Positions 26,472-38,000 of a stretch of 64,000 nt of DNA are shown here, one piece after another. The translations under genes and the position numbers were made by a program. The stretch is from Bugulina stolonifera. Lineage: Eukaryota; Bryozoa; Gymnolaemata; Cheilostomatida; Bugulidae. How positions within the stretch are numbered: position 1 is the first letter of the stretch; every line of letters begins with the position of its first letter. The notes under the pieces were generated by a model. The model did not search any database. It worked only from the letters and a program-made list of their open reading frames with translations, and was not told the DNA's origin. The stretch lies in contig OW285191.1 of assembly GCA_935421135.1 (NCBI GenBank), positions 6,705,504 through 6,769,503 of the forward strand, written 5' to 3'.

Positions 26472-27054
26472 ATCCTACCATTGATCAACAAACTGTGTGT
26501 AGCCATAAATATCACAGATATATTTTTCTAGAAAATAGTCATAGTTGTTGTAATTTTTGTAAATAGAGTACTTTTAAGATGTAGTTTTCGGGCGTAACTC
26601 GTAACCTAATATTTATAACTAGTTCCCACCTGTTTAGCTCAACAATGACAATCAATTTTCAGAAACAAATGCATAACAATATTTTGTTATTCATCCCTTT
26701 AATCTAAATTAGTAAGTTAAATGTACACATGCATGCTTGTACAAAATATTAATAGTAGCCTATAATAATACACATATAAAAGCATTAAGCCAGACTACCA
26801 TTTTTTGTCTCATTTCGATTTTTATGTTGCGATTTGAGCTGCAGCATAATATTATTATAGTATTCTTGTTATTATTATCACTATTATTGCAAACTGCAGC
26901 AGTATTCTTGATAGTCATGTATGTTCAAAATAGCCATGTTCATTTTCACCAAAGATTATTGTGGCTTCTACTGTATGTACATGTTGTCCTTCCGAATCTC
27001 TATATATATTATATATTATATATTATAGCTGTTATTTGTGTAAGAAATATGAAA

Positions 27055-27093
27055 ATTAAAGCTTTGCATAAGATATAACATTGTGATTTTATT
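27055..27093. terminator. Facing poly(A) signals of convergent genes
   Basis: ATTAAA at 27055-27060 (+, for the T-box gene) and AATAAA on the minus strand (TTTATT at 27088-27093, for the RVSF protein gene) sit 28 bp apart. The two genes are tail-to-tail and their transcripts probably abut or overlap by a few bases. Use is inferred from position. Confidence 0.45.
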
Positions 27094-27393
27094 TAACTGC
27101 TGAAACAGTACAAACATTATTATAACAGGTAGAAAAATATTGCACACTTACAAGTCAAATCATGATTGATAGGGTATAACTTCTTTAGTTCAGAGACCTG
27201 CTCCATATCACCTGTAAAATATACATATAATGTGAAGAAGAGTAAGGGATGTTGGCTTTTCAAAAATATATTTGACCATTTAATATTGAATGCAAGTTCA
27301 GCCTTGACCTCTTGCAAAAAGTAACTATTGAGATTTGAGATGTTAGACTTCCATTAGAGAAAAACAATTTGTACAGTATTTCATACTTGCCAT

Positions 27394-29492
27394 TCACACA
27401 TCAAATATGTCGTCGGATTCGTCAAGTCGAAGTGGAGAATCTCTTGTTGTATCTAAGAATATATCTTCATCATCTGGAGTAAAGTATGGCGGAGGTTTTT
27501 CAACCTATTAAGTAGCAGAAAAGTAGACTTTAATTTATTATAGATATTTAATTGCCCTATAATACACTAGTACACTAATACACTAGTACTACATGGACAT
27601 TCCACAGAACAGAAAAGTGTTGTGATTCATTTCAAAAGGATTGGTTTTCTAAGAACCTTTCACGTAGCTACTGAACCAGCTATTGCAGCCAATCAGTAAA
27701 AATGGTTAAATAGGCAAATGTCTACAATACTTTGTATTGAGTGTATTGCATATAAACTATTAGAAATAAAAGAATTGGTGCCAATAGATGTCTTTGAGAG
27801 GGTGGGTTGATAGGGCAGAAACAAATTCCAATTGTCATATTTCGAGCAGTTGCAACACCCTGGATCTGAATGACCACAGTCACGCTGACATCTAGAACAT
27901 TGATGGAATAAAGTCAAGGGCACTCATAAACTGTTGATTAACACAAACATGTAATTCACAAATGGGAGAGGACAACTTTGAATAATAATAATAATAAATA
28001 ATTATGAATTATAATCATAATCTATTTAGGTTGCAATGTTTGAATGTTCTCATGGAAAAGATGAACAAGTGAAGACAACTTCCTACTTCAGAAGAGTATC
28101 AGTTTTGTATTCTTAGTTACTGATAAGCCAACTGTTATAATGTATATTAGTAGCAACCACTCTTGAATAGTGCAATATTTCAAGGCTAAATAATTTCATC
28201 AGCCAGTTTAAAATAATAATACAGACTTGTGTTACACATTTAATTGTGGAGTTTCACATAACTTTCAAGCCTACATGCAAAGTCCATGAGAAGACAAATC
28301 CCAATATGCATGTATTCTGGGACAATAATTATAACAAAATAAATTTAGTAATTACCTGATTTTCTTGACCCACTGTAGGTGACCTTGAGCCATACTGTTT
28401 TGGTTTTTGAGGTTTAATCCTCGTTTTAGACTGACCTAGTCCGCTATCGTGTATATTTAGTGGGCTATTTGGTACGACTTGGTTTTGATAGACTGCAAGA
28501 TAAAACACATCAGTTATACTAGATTATATCATTATAATTATTGACTAGCTTCCTCACAACATTTATACATTGCCTAAAAATTTCGCATGTCAAATAAGTC
28601 ATAATAAAACACGTTGTATGTTAATGCAGAATTGTCTTCTCTTTATGCATGACCTCCCCCCATGCCTAAATCATAGTAGCACTTTAAAGAGACTGTGTAG
28701 AGTCACGGGACTCGGCACAAGGTAACAGAAGGGGTAGCTAGGGCACTACTATCACAATTTAGAGGAGCAATATTTACATGTACATTATATACAGATATCA
28801 ATGGGGAGACTAAAATAACTTCACAAGTACCTTATGTTGGTTGTAGCTCATTCTTCACCAGTATTATATTGTTGCACGATGTACATTATGTGTAAAAAAA
28901 CTCCTATAGCAGCATCCTGCCACAATGAGATTTTAATTATTTACTAACAATTAGTGTTTAGTAAACATTATTTATTAAGGCGCTTACCGCTCAGGTTTGG
29001 TTTATATTCCCTTTGAAGCTTCCATATTGGTGTAAACCGTGGTCGGAGTTGAACAGGAGTGTCATTGGAAAAAGAGACCCTTTGTCGAGCTCCAACTCTG
29101 AGAATTGGAGTGAGACTGGATGCATGAGGAGTGCTGCTATTAGCTACATGTACATTAGAAGAGATTATAACTAGTGCACCATTTCATTTGTCCTTCATGA
29201 GAATTTACATAATTTGTACTGACGGCATTTTTTTTATACCAACATTTATTATTCAACGTTGCTAGGGAGAAGATACTGCCTATTTCATGACAAGTTTACA
29301 AAATAATAGTATGCATTAGCAATAGTTTTACATACACAATAGCCTTTCCTCTTCCCTTCTCAGCCTTATGGCAGGTGATCTTGGGGAAATCGAGTTGTAA
29401 AATCGACGAGATGAAACAATGGATAATGGTGTTGAATGGTTGCACCTCAATTGAGGAGTACAAGGAACAACATGAACAGAATTATCTCCCAT
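27394..29492 (-). CDS. Disordered protein with RVSF PP1-docking motif (unrecognised family)
   Basis: Minus-strand coding exons 29492-29336, 29143-28988, 28492-28356 and 27504-27394 (TGA) join in frame to 186 aa. Every junction has GT-AG ends and matching phase. An acceptor just upstream (exon start 29496) implies a non-coding first exon. The protein is basic, Ser/Pro-rich and probably disordered. Residues 74-77 are RVSF in the context ARQRVSFSND, the canonical RVxF docking motif for protein phosphatase 1. Many SP/TP sites are present (VVPCTPQL, HSTPLS, SPRSPAIR, NSPLN, SRSPT). The acidic C-terminus is YFTPDDEDIFLDTTRDSPLR followed by LDESDDIFDV. I do not recognise the family. A PP1-targeting, cell-cycle-phosphorylated adaptor is an inference. 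The first ATG in the exon (MGDN...) was chosen because it follows the acceptor. Confidence 0.75.
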
Positions 29493-29496
29493 AATT

Positions 29497-30884
29497 CTAC
29501 AATAAAAATCAACTATTCGAATCATTTTATTAGATATGTAGATGAGTGCCTCCTGTCATTTTCTCGGTCATAAAAGTAGGGCAGTGGAGTAAAACAGTTC
29601 CTTTTAAAATGTAACTGTATACTATGGTACATATTATTACACATGTACATAAACAGACTAGCATACCAGAGTGTTAAAAATCAGTATTTGAAATTCTACT
29701 TGTTTGCAAGAACCTTTTTATATCTTGGACGACTGAAGGCGGTAGCACTATACAGCGGTTTAGGTACAAGAAGATAGAATTTTTTGTACTCTCATGGTAG
29801 TCTGCCTCAGCGTAGTTGCAATAGTTGTAAATTGGGACAGATTTCAATGTAAATTTTGCGTATATCAGAGCACACTGACAGCAGTAAAATCTCTACGTTA
29901 CTTTTACCCCTTGCAGTCTTTGAACTCACACTCCTCAAATCACTGTGTCCCTCTGACCATGTGATCAGTAAAATATTTTGGATGTCCTACCTCATCGAAG
30001 CAGAGGTAAAGAGAGCTGGTATTGTTTATTTAATTTGCTTAGTCTTTTTACAATGCCATTTAAACTTCAACAAAGTCAACTTGCAAAAATAAAAATAACT
30101 GCAATTTAACTTGCCTACACAAAAAACAAATTGGATTGCAGGCCGAATAAGAATTGAGAAAGAATGAATATGAATTGGAGAATATAAGTACTACAAACAC
30201 AAGCCATGACAGAACATAAAAGTGGAGGGAAGTTGTATAAGCAATATGCCCAGATTTTTCAATGAGGGTAACCAGCTACATATCAACCAAACGCTCATTT
30301 GAAGACAAATAATGTCCCTCACATGGTCCCCACACAATCTAAGATGTGTTTGCTTCACACTTACTGATTGATCAGAAATGAAATCGTGTTGTGTACTGAG
30401 CCTCCTAATGAGCCTTGTACATACGTACCTACATTTATTTAAACTTATTTACACTTATCGCATTGTTGTACCATGTGAATACACTGATGTGTCGTTATAT
30501 ATGTTATTAGTGATATCTTTTATAATCGTATAGCCTAGCTTTTTACGTTGCAGCATATTCTTTACATGCAGGCCTATTCTTGGATATACTGCACTCTTCT
30601 TGTAGTCTTACTAGAATTACGTCAATAGTCATTTTTGACCTGATATGTAATAGTACCATAATTCCTGCAAATTATGCTCAGAGACCTATTTTCCTATTAG
30701 TGTAATTTGAACCCCCCTTTAGTCTGAGACCGGCATCTCTACTTAATTAATGTTTTCCCCTTGCTCCGGAAACATTTCTCATATACAAGTAGCACAATTT
30801 CACTTTTTAACTGCTGCTCAATAAAAAAACTCCTTACTCTTGAACTACAGTCTTTTACTGCTTATTACTAGCAGTAGGTTATAA
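29497..30884. other. Intergenic, upstream of the RVSF protein gene
   Basis: Should contain the promoter and 5' UTR exon of the minus-strand gene, but I could not fix their positions. The open frame at 29856-30092 has no support. Confidence 0.4.
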
Positions 30885-31170
30885 GTATACCGTGGACTTG
30901 GGTTTCCAAGTGCACTCCGGGGACTTCTCCAGGTTTATAACTCGAACCCAACATTCACACACAGCCCTAGCTGCCGCTCCTACCACACTGTGCTGAGCCC
31001 CATGACTCCACACAGCTTCGTTTAGACTGTGCAATCGTCTCCCAATCCTCATTGCAGGCAAATTTTCATCTGCAATTTTGGACTGAGCCCATAGGTCGTC
31101 ACCTTTCCACGACGCATGCAGTGTTGTCTATATGTTGTACGGCTGTGCCCTTGTTACCCGGCCGAACACA
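30885..31170 (-). mobile_element. tRNA-derived SINE-like repeat
   Basis: On the minus strand a tRNA-like head reads CAGCACAGTGTGGTAGGAGC (D-arm/A-box-like; 30976-30995 region), then GGGTTCGAGTT (B box/T-loop, about 30939-30949). The spacing is tRNA-like, but there is no foldable anticodon or acceptor stem. Extra non-tRNA sequence on both sides, richer in GC than its surroundings, forms the body. Exact ends and target duplication were not identified. Confidence 0.45.
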
Positions 31171-32004
31171 ATAATTCATCATGACTGATGAAACGCCAGA
31201 ACTTGTGCTAAAAACTTTAAATAACTGATAAGCACACACATTGACATTTTGATTTTGATTTTAGTGCAAACGTTTCAATATCATATTTAAAAACCATGCA
31301 TCCGTGCCAAACAGAGGAGAGTGTCTGTGAGGATTCAAAAATTAAAATGAATAGAATTAAAAATCAAAAATAAATCATCTCTATCTCATGAAATCAAAAT
31401 CGAAATGAAAAAAATGCACAAGTTCAATTGTTGGACCGACTTGCGTGCACTTACCACAACTGCTTAAATACTATATTGATAAATTAAAAATAGCCCTCAA
31501 TTTTACGGTATTTTCCTTATAGCTTTATTTAGTTTTCCACTTACGATTTATATGAGAGGAAAGAAAAAGAAATTGAGCCAACACAAAAGTGAAACAAACA
31601 GGAACCCTACATTCGGAGTCGGAAGCGTGGCGGCTGCTAGAAAAGATGTGTTCCGTCAAGCGATCACACGAACATAGCACTCGCTTTTTCAAAATTGTGT
31701 AACGTCAAATATCTTTTGAAATAACTTTCTGTAAACAGCAATAATTTTACCAAAAAACTACAATATTCATGCTGTCAGCTGCATCTTCAATCATTTTTAA
31801 TTCTTTTTCAACAAGGTAACAATGGGGATACGGTTAAGAGTTTGAGGTCAAGGTTGCATCAGTAGAAAGGAATTTTTGAAGACGACGTTCGCGCTGTTAG
31901 TTACTTACTGGTGACTTGTTCTGTTTACCATTAATCTATAGAAATACGCTAAGCACTTTGTTACTCTTTTTCTATCGGCTGTTTCTTGTAGAAAGACAAT
32001 AAAA
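31171..32004. other. Reticulon 5' flank and probable leader
   Basis: The CG-containing stretch near 31610-31690 and 31870-31890 is the likely promoter/leader region. An acceptor TTTCTTGTAG ends at 31991, 13 bp before the reticulon ATG, suggesting a spliced 5' UTR. No TATA box is evident. Confidence 0.4.
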
Positions 32005-35000
32005 ATGGATGATAAGTTTGATACTGAGGAACAGTTTCAGTTTGTGGAACGGGCTGGAGGTGAAGCATCTCTTTTACAGCTGGACAGTCACCCTGATCAA
32101 GGTGACCATGTAGACAAACAGCGTAGCAACAATGATGATGGTGTCGGCAGTCTATTAGAAGAACCTGGTTTGTTAGCCACTGCTGATAGTACCACAAACA
32201 CAAAAGCTTTCAATCATGAATTTCAGTTCAATGAAATCTCAGATGTCAAGGATGTAGTGGGCGCAACAGCTGAAGGTGAAGTCGGGAGCACCAGCACAGG
32301 GAGTGATGACTTTTCCTTTGAATATGGCCTTGGAAATCATAGTGATGCCGCTACTACAAAAGATGTTGGAGCAGGTATTGCATCCAGTTCTACCGGGTTG
32401 GATAGTGATGAGGTTCAGACCCCTGTTGCCACAGCTCGAGATCTCTTACTTGAATTTGACGGTGACGATCGTAAAGAGAATGTATTAGCCGGAGGAGACA
32501 GTGGTGATATCATGGAGGAATTGACCCCAACATTTACTGATAAGAAAGACGAAGAATTCAAACATACTGTCACTTCTGGAGTTAGAGAAGCCACTCCCCC
32601 ACCAAGCCCTGCAGAGCAAGGTGCATTTGTCGAATCAACTGATATGAGCTATACTGCCACCCTAGAGCCTCAATCTACTACTAGTACAGCCCCACCTTCT
32701 TCTGATGATAGACCTGTAAAGATGCCGAAAGCAACTACCATTGCTCCTCCTACTAAAACTGCACCAACCAGATCTGCATGCTCCGGGTCATCAGGTAAAT
32801 TAAATGGCTGCTTGGTGCGAGTACAGCTAATACTGCTTACATATCTTTAAGTATTCTGATGGACTCGAATCCTGTCAATTATTTTAATTCCCTTGCTTCA
32901 AATTGTTTCATAATTTACTCTGCATTTACTAAGCCCTAAGGGTGCTTTCCGTGGTTTGTTTTTGCTGGAAAATTTATCTCTAAATTTCCATTCCCAGGCC
33001 TGAGTGCATGAGTTTTGACACACCAGTTAGTAATGGAATAGGTCTATAATTAGGCTGCATTGTCCTAGACCACTGTGGGCTACTGGTACCTCAATAGGTT
33101 ATAATTTCAACATGGTTTCAGGTCATTATCATTGTTTCTATATGAATTAGTCAAGCCTACTTGATGATGATTTATTATGTAGACTTTGCACCATTCTTAG
33201 CCATGAATGGCATCTGTTATAATGTGTAATTATATTCCAATCAGTGTAGCAACAGTTATTAGGAGTTACCACAATGTAATGCTATGACATAACCAGATAG
33301 AAGATTATCACTTGTGGACAATTCTCTATTATGACTGTGTAGGCTTCCAAACTGATTAACACAGGCCCTACATTGTAGCCAAAAGTATTGCCTTCACCAT
33401 AACTCTGTAGGTAAACAACCTAGTCCACAACTGAGTCTGAGTACTCAAAAAAGTTGCAATCCAGATCACCCTGAAGTTCAACTTAAGAAGTTATACTATA
33501 TGTAGATGTAGGTCCTACAAGCCTGCATTATTGTTGATAACAGTTAAAGAACATCACACTTTAAACATGGTTTGCTCTTTTTATTTTACACACATTCGGT
33601 GTGTATACATGTATGTTGAAATATCTCTAGGGTGTATATTATTTAGTATAATTTTATCTTCTCTGTGTTTTAGGTTGTATATTGACATGGCTGAAACAAC
33701 TAGATCCAAAAGGTACGTTACCTTATTATTTTACATATGAATAGGCTATTTCGTTTTTTTGGATGACAGTTACTGCTTATGTTTAGTTACAATTGAAGTT
33801 TACCTTGAAAGGTAATTTAGTCTAGAGATACAGTAGGTTACATGTAGGTCAGAGATAAAACTAATATTGCATACTATATTCAATATGTTAGCACTAAACC
33901 GGAGTATTGGAGTGTTACAATAGTATGACAAGTATTTGGTTTGTAATGGCACTATTATCATGTGTCCTGGTTTCCAGACAGTCAGCACTTGAAATCCATA
34001 CAATGTATTTATTGTAGATGTATTTGAATTCTTTGATTCCAGTATTGATTTGTGAAAGAGCTTTTTACTAATCTATTGAAGAGTTGCAATCCCAGAGGAT
34101 TTCTGAGTCACTGATGCTTCTAAGTGCTTCACTTTCTACTGTTAGTTATAGCTTGGGTTCTTTCTCCACTGGGAGTTATCTAACTACATTCATGTGAGCT
34201 GTCCACCATACTCTCCATAACAGCTCGACTGTCTGACTGGGCCTTGGTCTAGGATATTATTCACACATTGTGCACATCCCTAATCATGATTGTGCTGCCA
34301 CTAGGTTACTCACTGAGGCAGCTATTATAGTCTACATGCTGTATGTAGGTTAATAGACCTAGGGTTAGAGCTACACTGCTATGATATAAGATATCTGATC
34401 AAGTAATAACATTATAGCCCATACAGCAAGTAAAACTAACACTAAACCTTTAGCTCATCGCCCATCAGTTTCTATTAATTAATCCAGTATACACCTCTAC
34501 TACTTAGCTGCAGGGTATTATAAATATATATATATATCCAATTGTATTTCAAATTAGCTATGATATTGATTCTAGACAAAGTTAGCTTATAGTTTACTTG
34601 TTCAGTCAATACTATACTAGTAATTTTAGAAAACTAAATTAGAGCTGGTACAGTTGATCAGCATGAGATAGTTAGCTTATCTGTTTCCTCACTTCCTGAT
34701 CCACTGATGCTGTCATGCACTCTCCTAGTGATACCACTGCTGTCATACGCCGGGATGATGTTTATTGTTACTTATGTTAGGTATTTACATTGTAGTTGGT
34801 TGGTTAGTTAGTATGTTTACTATTTACCTGGTAGCAGTATTCCTAAAAATGCACACAATGGAAAGGTATCACGTAGGCCAAACTAGTCACTAGTAGCTCA
34901 CACTACCTTGGAGAGGGTATATAGAATTAGACAGATTACCACTTCATTTGTACACTGTGTAATGGTTAGTCTCTGACTGACACTTAGTGAAATAAAGTAC

Positions 35001-38000
35001 ACACTCCAGGGGTTCTAGTTTTGCTTCTCAAGTCATTAATATCCATTATTCTGTTATTTGTAAGTACTTCTGTTGGAGTAGTACCTCTCTGTAATGTTTA
35101 GAATATTTTAGTAGGTCAATGCTGTTATGTAGGAGATTGTATTTATTTTTTAGTACTTCTCTAGTAACTATAACCCCTATTATATATTGTAAGCCTACAG
35201 CCATCAAGCAGGCAATTTATAACATGATCATAAGCATTTACAGCTTTTATAATTATATGGTTCGGACTAACAACACAAACACTAAAAAATATTATACAGG
35301 TGCTATGACCATCATGTAGGCCTGTCTATATACCCATTGTAATGATTTCAGTGTGGGATGTATTGTTGTGGAGAAACCCAATGGTGACTGGGGGATTGCT
35401 GACAGCGGTGATGGTGGTTCTGTTCTCTCTAGCCTGCTGGTCTATATTCAGTGTAGTGGCCTACATATTACTCTTCTCAGTCAGTGCTGCAGTGGCCTAT
35501 AGAGTCGTCAAGTATATCATTGTCAAGGTACACAAGGGAGATAGCACCCACCCTTTCAAGTAAGTTTAACGTGTACATGTGTATAACGTGTACATGTGTA
35601 TGACGTGCGCATGTGTATAACGTGTACATGTGTATAACGTGTATAACGTGTACATGTGTATAACGTGTACATGTGTATAATGTGTACGCGTGTATAACGT
35701 GTACTGTGTATAACGTGTACGTGTGTGTACATGTGTATAACGTGTGTGTACATGTGTATAACGTGTGTGTACATGTGTATAACGTATATTCATTGTTCAA
35801 GATGTAGCCTATTGAATTATCTTCATGATGCCAATTCTTCCTATCACCACTTTAGAAGGAGAGCTTCAATCAAAAGATTCCAAGCTTGGTAGATTACAGT
35901 CTAGGAGACAGTGCCGGCTACTAGTTTTACATATCCGTAATCATTTCTAAACATGTTTAGTCTGTAGTACATTTAGATGTTCACAGCAAACTAACTAGAA
36001 AACTAGGTTACCATTGCAAGATGAGCCACTGCTTTTAGTTCATGTTATGTATCTGGAAATGTTATCATACTGCTATAATGTATAGACCTATAATAAGTAT
36101 TAGTACATTGTGTGACAGGGATGTGCTTGAGGCTGATGTAGGCATCTCAGAGAGTCTAGTTCAGGAGTATTCCCTGGTTATTGTACAGAGACTCAACATA
36201 TTCCTGGCCAACATGAGGGACCTGATCTTTGTTAAGGATATGGGTGCCTCTATCAAGGTACGTCACTTACAGTGTAGGCAACTTTCATCACATAGCCTAC
36301 ATTGCCGTGGTTGATACTGTGGAATATGCTAGATATTAGATAGTAGAGCTCTGCTTACAGCTTGCTAACTATTAGTAGTAATACAGTATAGGTAGCTGAC
36401 TGCTGTCTATCAGGTTATTCACCAATGGTCAATGCTGCCATCTGGAGAAAATCAATACTAAATTTTACATTGATTAGTTAGTTCAGTTGAGTGGATCTGC
36501 TACTAAAGTAAACTCTGACTGAGGCCAGTCTTTATTCCATTATGAACTGTAATCTCCCTAATAGATTTAGATACAGTTAACTTGACCTTGGTGCCCATCC
36601 TCCATTGCATGTGCACCAACTGTTCGGCTCGTTTCAAACTTTATAGTACACCGGGAATCAACTTTCTTGCATCAAATTTTGTGAGAAGACAACTTCTTAA
36701 TCAAGATCATTATGAGATTGGGTGCAATTATTAGTTTGAAAATGGGTTTGGTTAAAAATAAATTCACTTGGGTTTGTTTGCAGTTCATGGCACCGAAATG
36801 GTAATATTTTATAAAACAATTTGAGCTAATACCAAGGTGGAAAGAGCATCGGTAGTGGTAAAAGACATGAGCATGAAATGACATGAGAGTAAAAGAAGAC
36901 AACTCTAACTAAAGTGACTAACGTTAGAATGAATACCTACACTAGGGTGGAACTAAAGACCACGTAACCCCAAACCCTTTAAACAAGCACTTTATTTCTG
37001 TCTAGCTCTTCCTAGCATAGGTATTCTAACTTTAGTTGGAGTTGTCTTCACGCTCTCACGCCATTTATCTCTCACATCATGGTGACGTATTTTGCCACTA
37101 CCCAAAGAGCATAGACAATATTGTCTATGTTCTTTCCATTTTGGGATAAAATATTACAGGTTTCCATTTAAAAAGTATGGCCTAACCCCATTTTACAACT
37201 TGGTTAGTAGGTACTGACTAGCACTACTGAGAATGAGATTAATTAGGATTGAATTTTGTAATAGTTTGCAAGCTCTAGTATACAATATTGCTGATATGAA
37301 ACTTGTGTGTATAGTTTGCTGTTATTGCATCCAGTAGCCCTACACTATAACAATGATTATAATTGTGTGTGTGATGCATGTCTGATTCATTCTTTAGCTT
37401 TTCTTTGTGCTCTGTGCCATGACATATATTGGAGCTTACTTCAATGGACTAACAGTGGTTATCCTAGGTGAGATACTATACCATTATATTATACTGTACT
37501 TGGTTTCTGCTCCGGCCCTAGCACTATGAAACTAGAGTGTAGAGGGTCCATATTATAATAGGCCTATTGTCATCTATTATAATACTTACCTAGGTGTATG
37601 TGTCTGCAATATAGAGCCAATGGTCCAGATGTTTACTCACTTATTGTCCCAAGATGATTATCCATGCAGTGATAGCTATGTAATGGCTTTTAGACAGTTT
37701 GGGAGTTATCTTTTCTCAACTAAATATTGCTTGTTGTGCAGATTACTAAAGCTTAGGCCACACTGACGCGAATTTTTTTGCGAATAGCGAATTTTAGCGA
37801 AAGGCGAATTCGCAAATTATAATCGAGCGTGCCACACTGCAAAAGCTATAAGCGAATTCGCATTGATTTCACCCAATGAAGGGTCAAAGATTAGTATCCT
37901 CGGTCACGTTTCTCATTCATTGCAGAACTAGAACTCCGAAAAATGTAAAATAAAATTATAATTAAAATAGAATAAAATAAAATAATTATTTTATTCTTAC

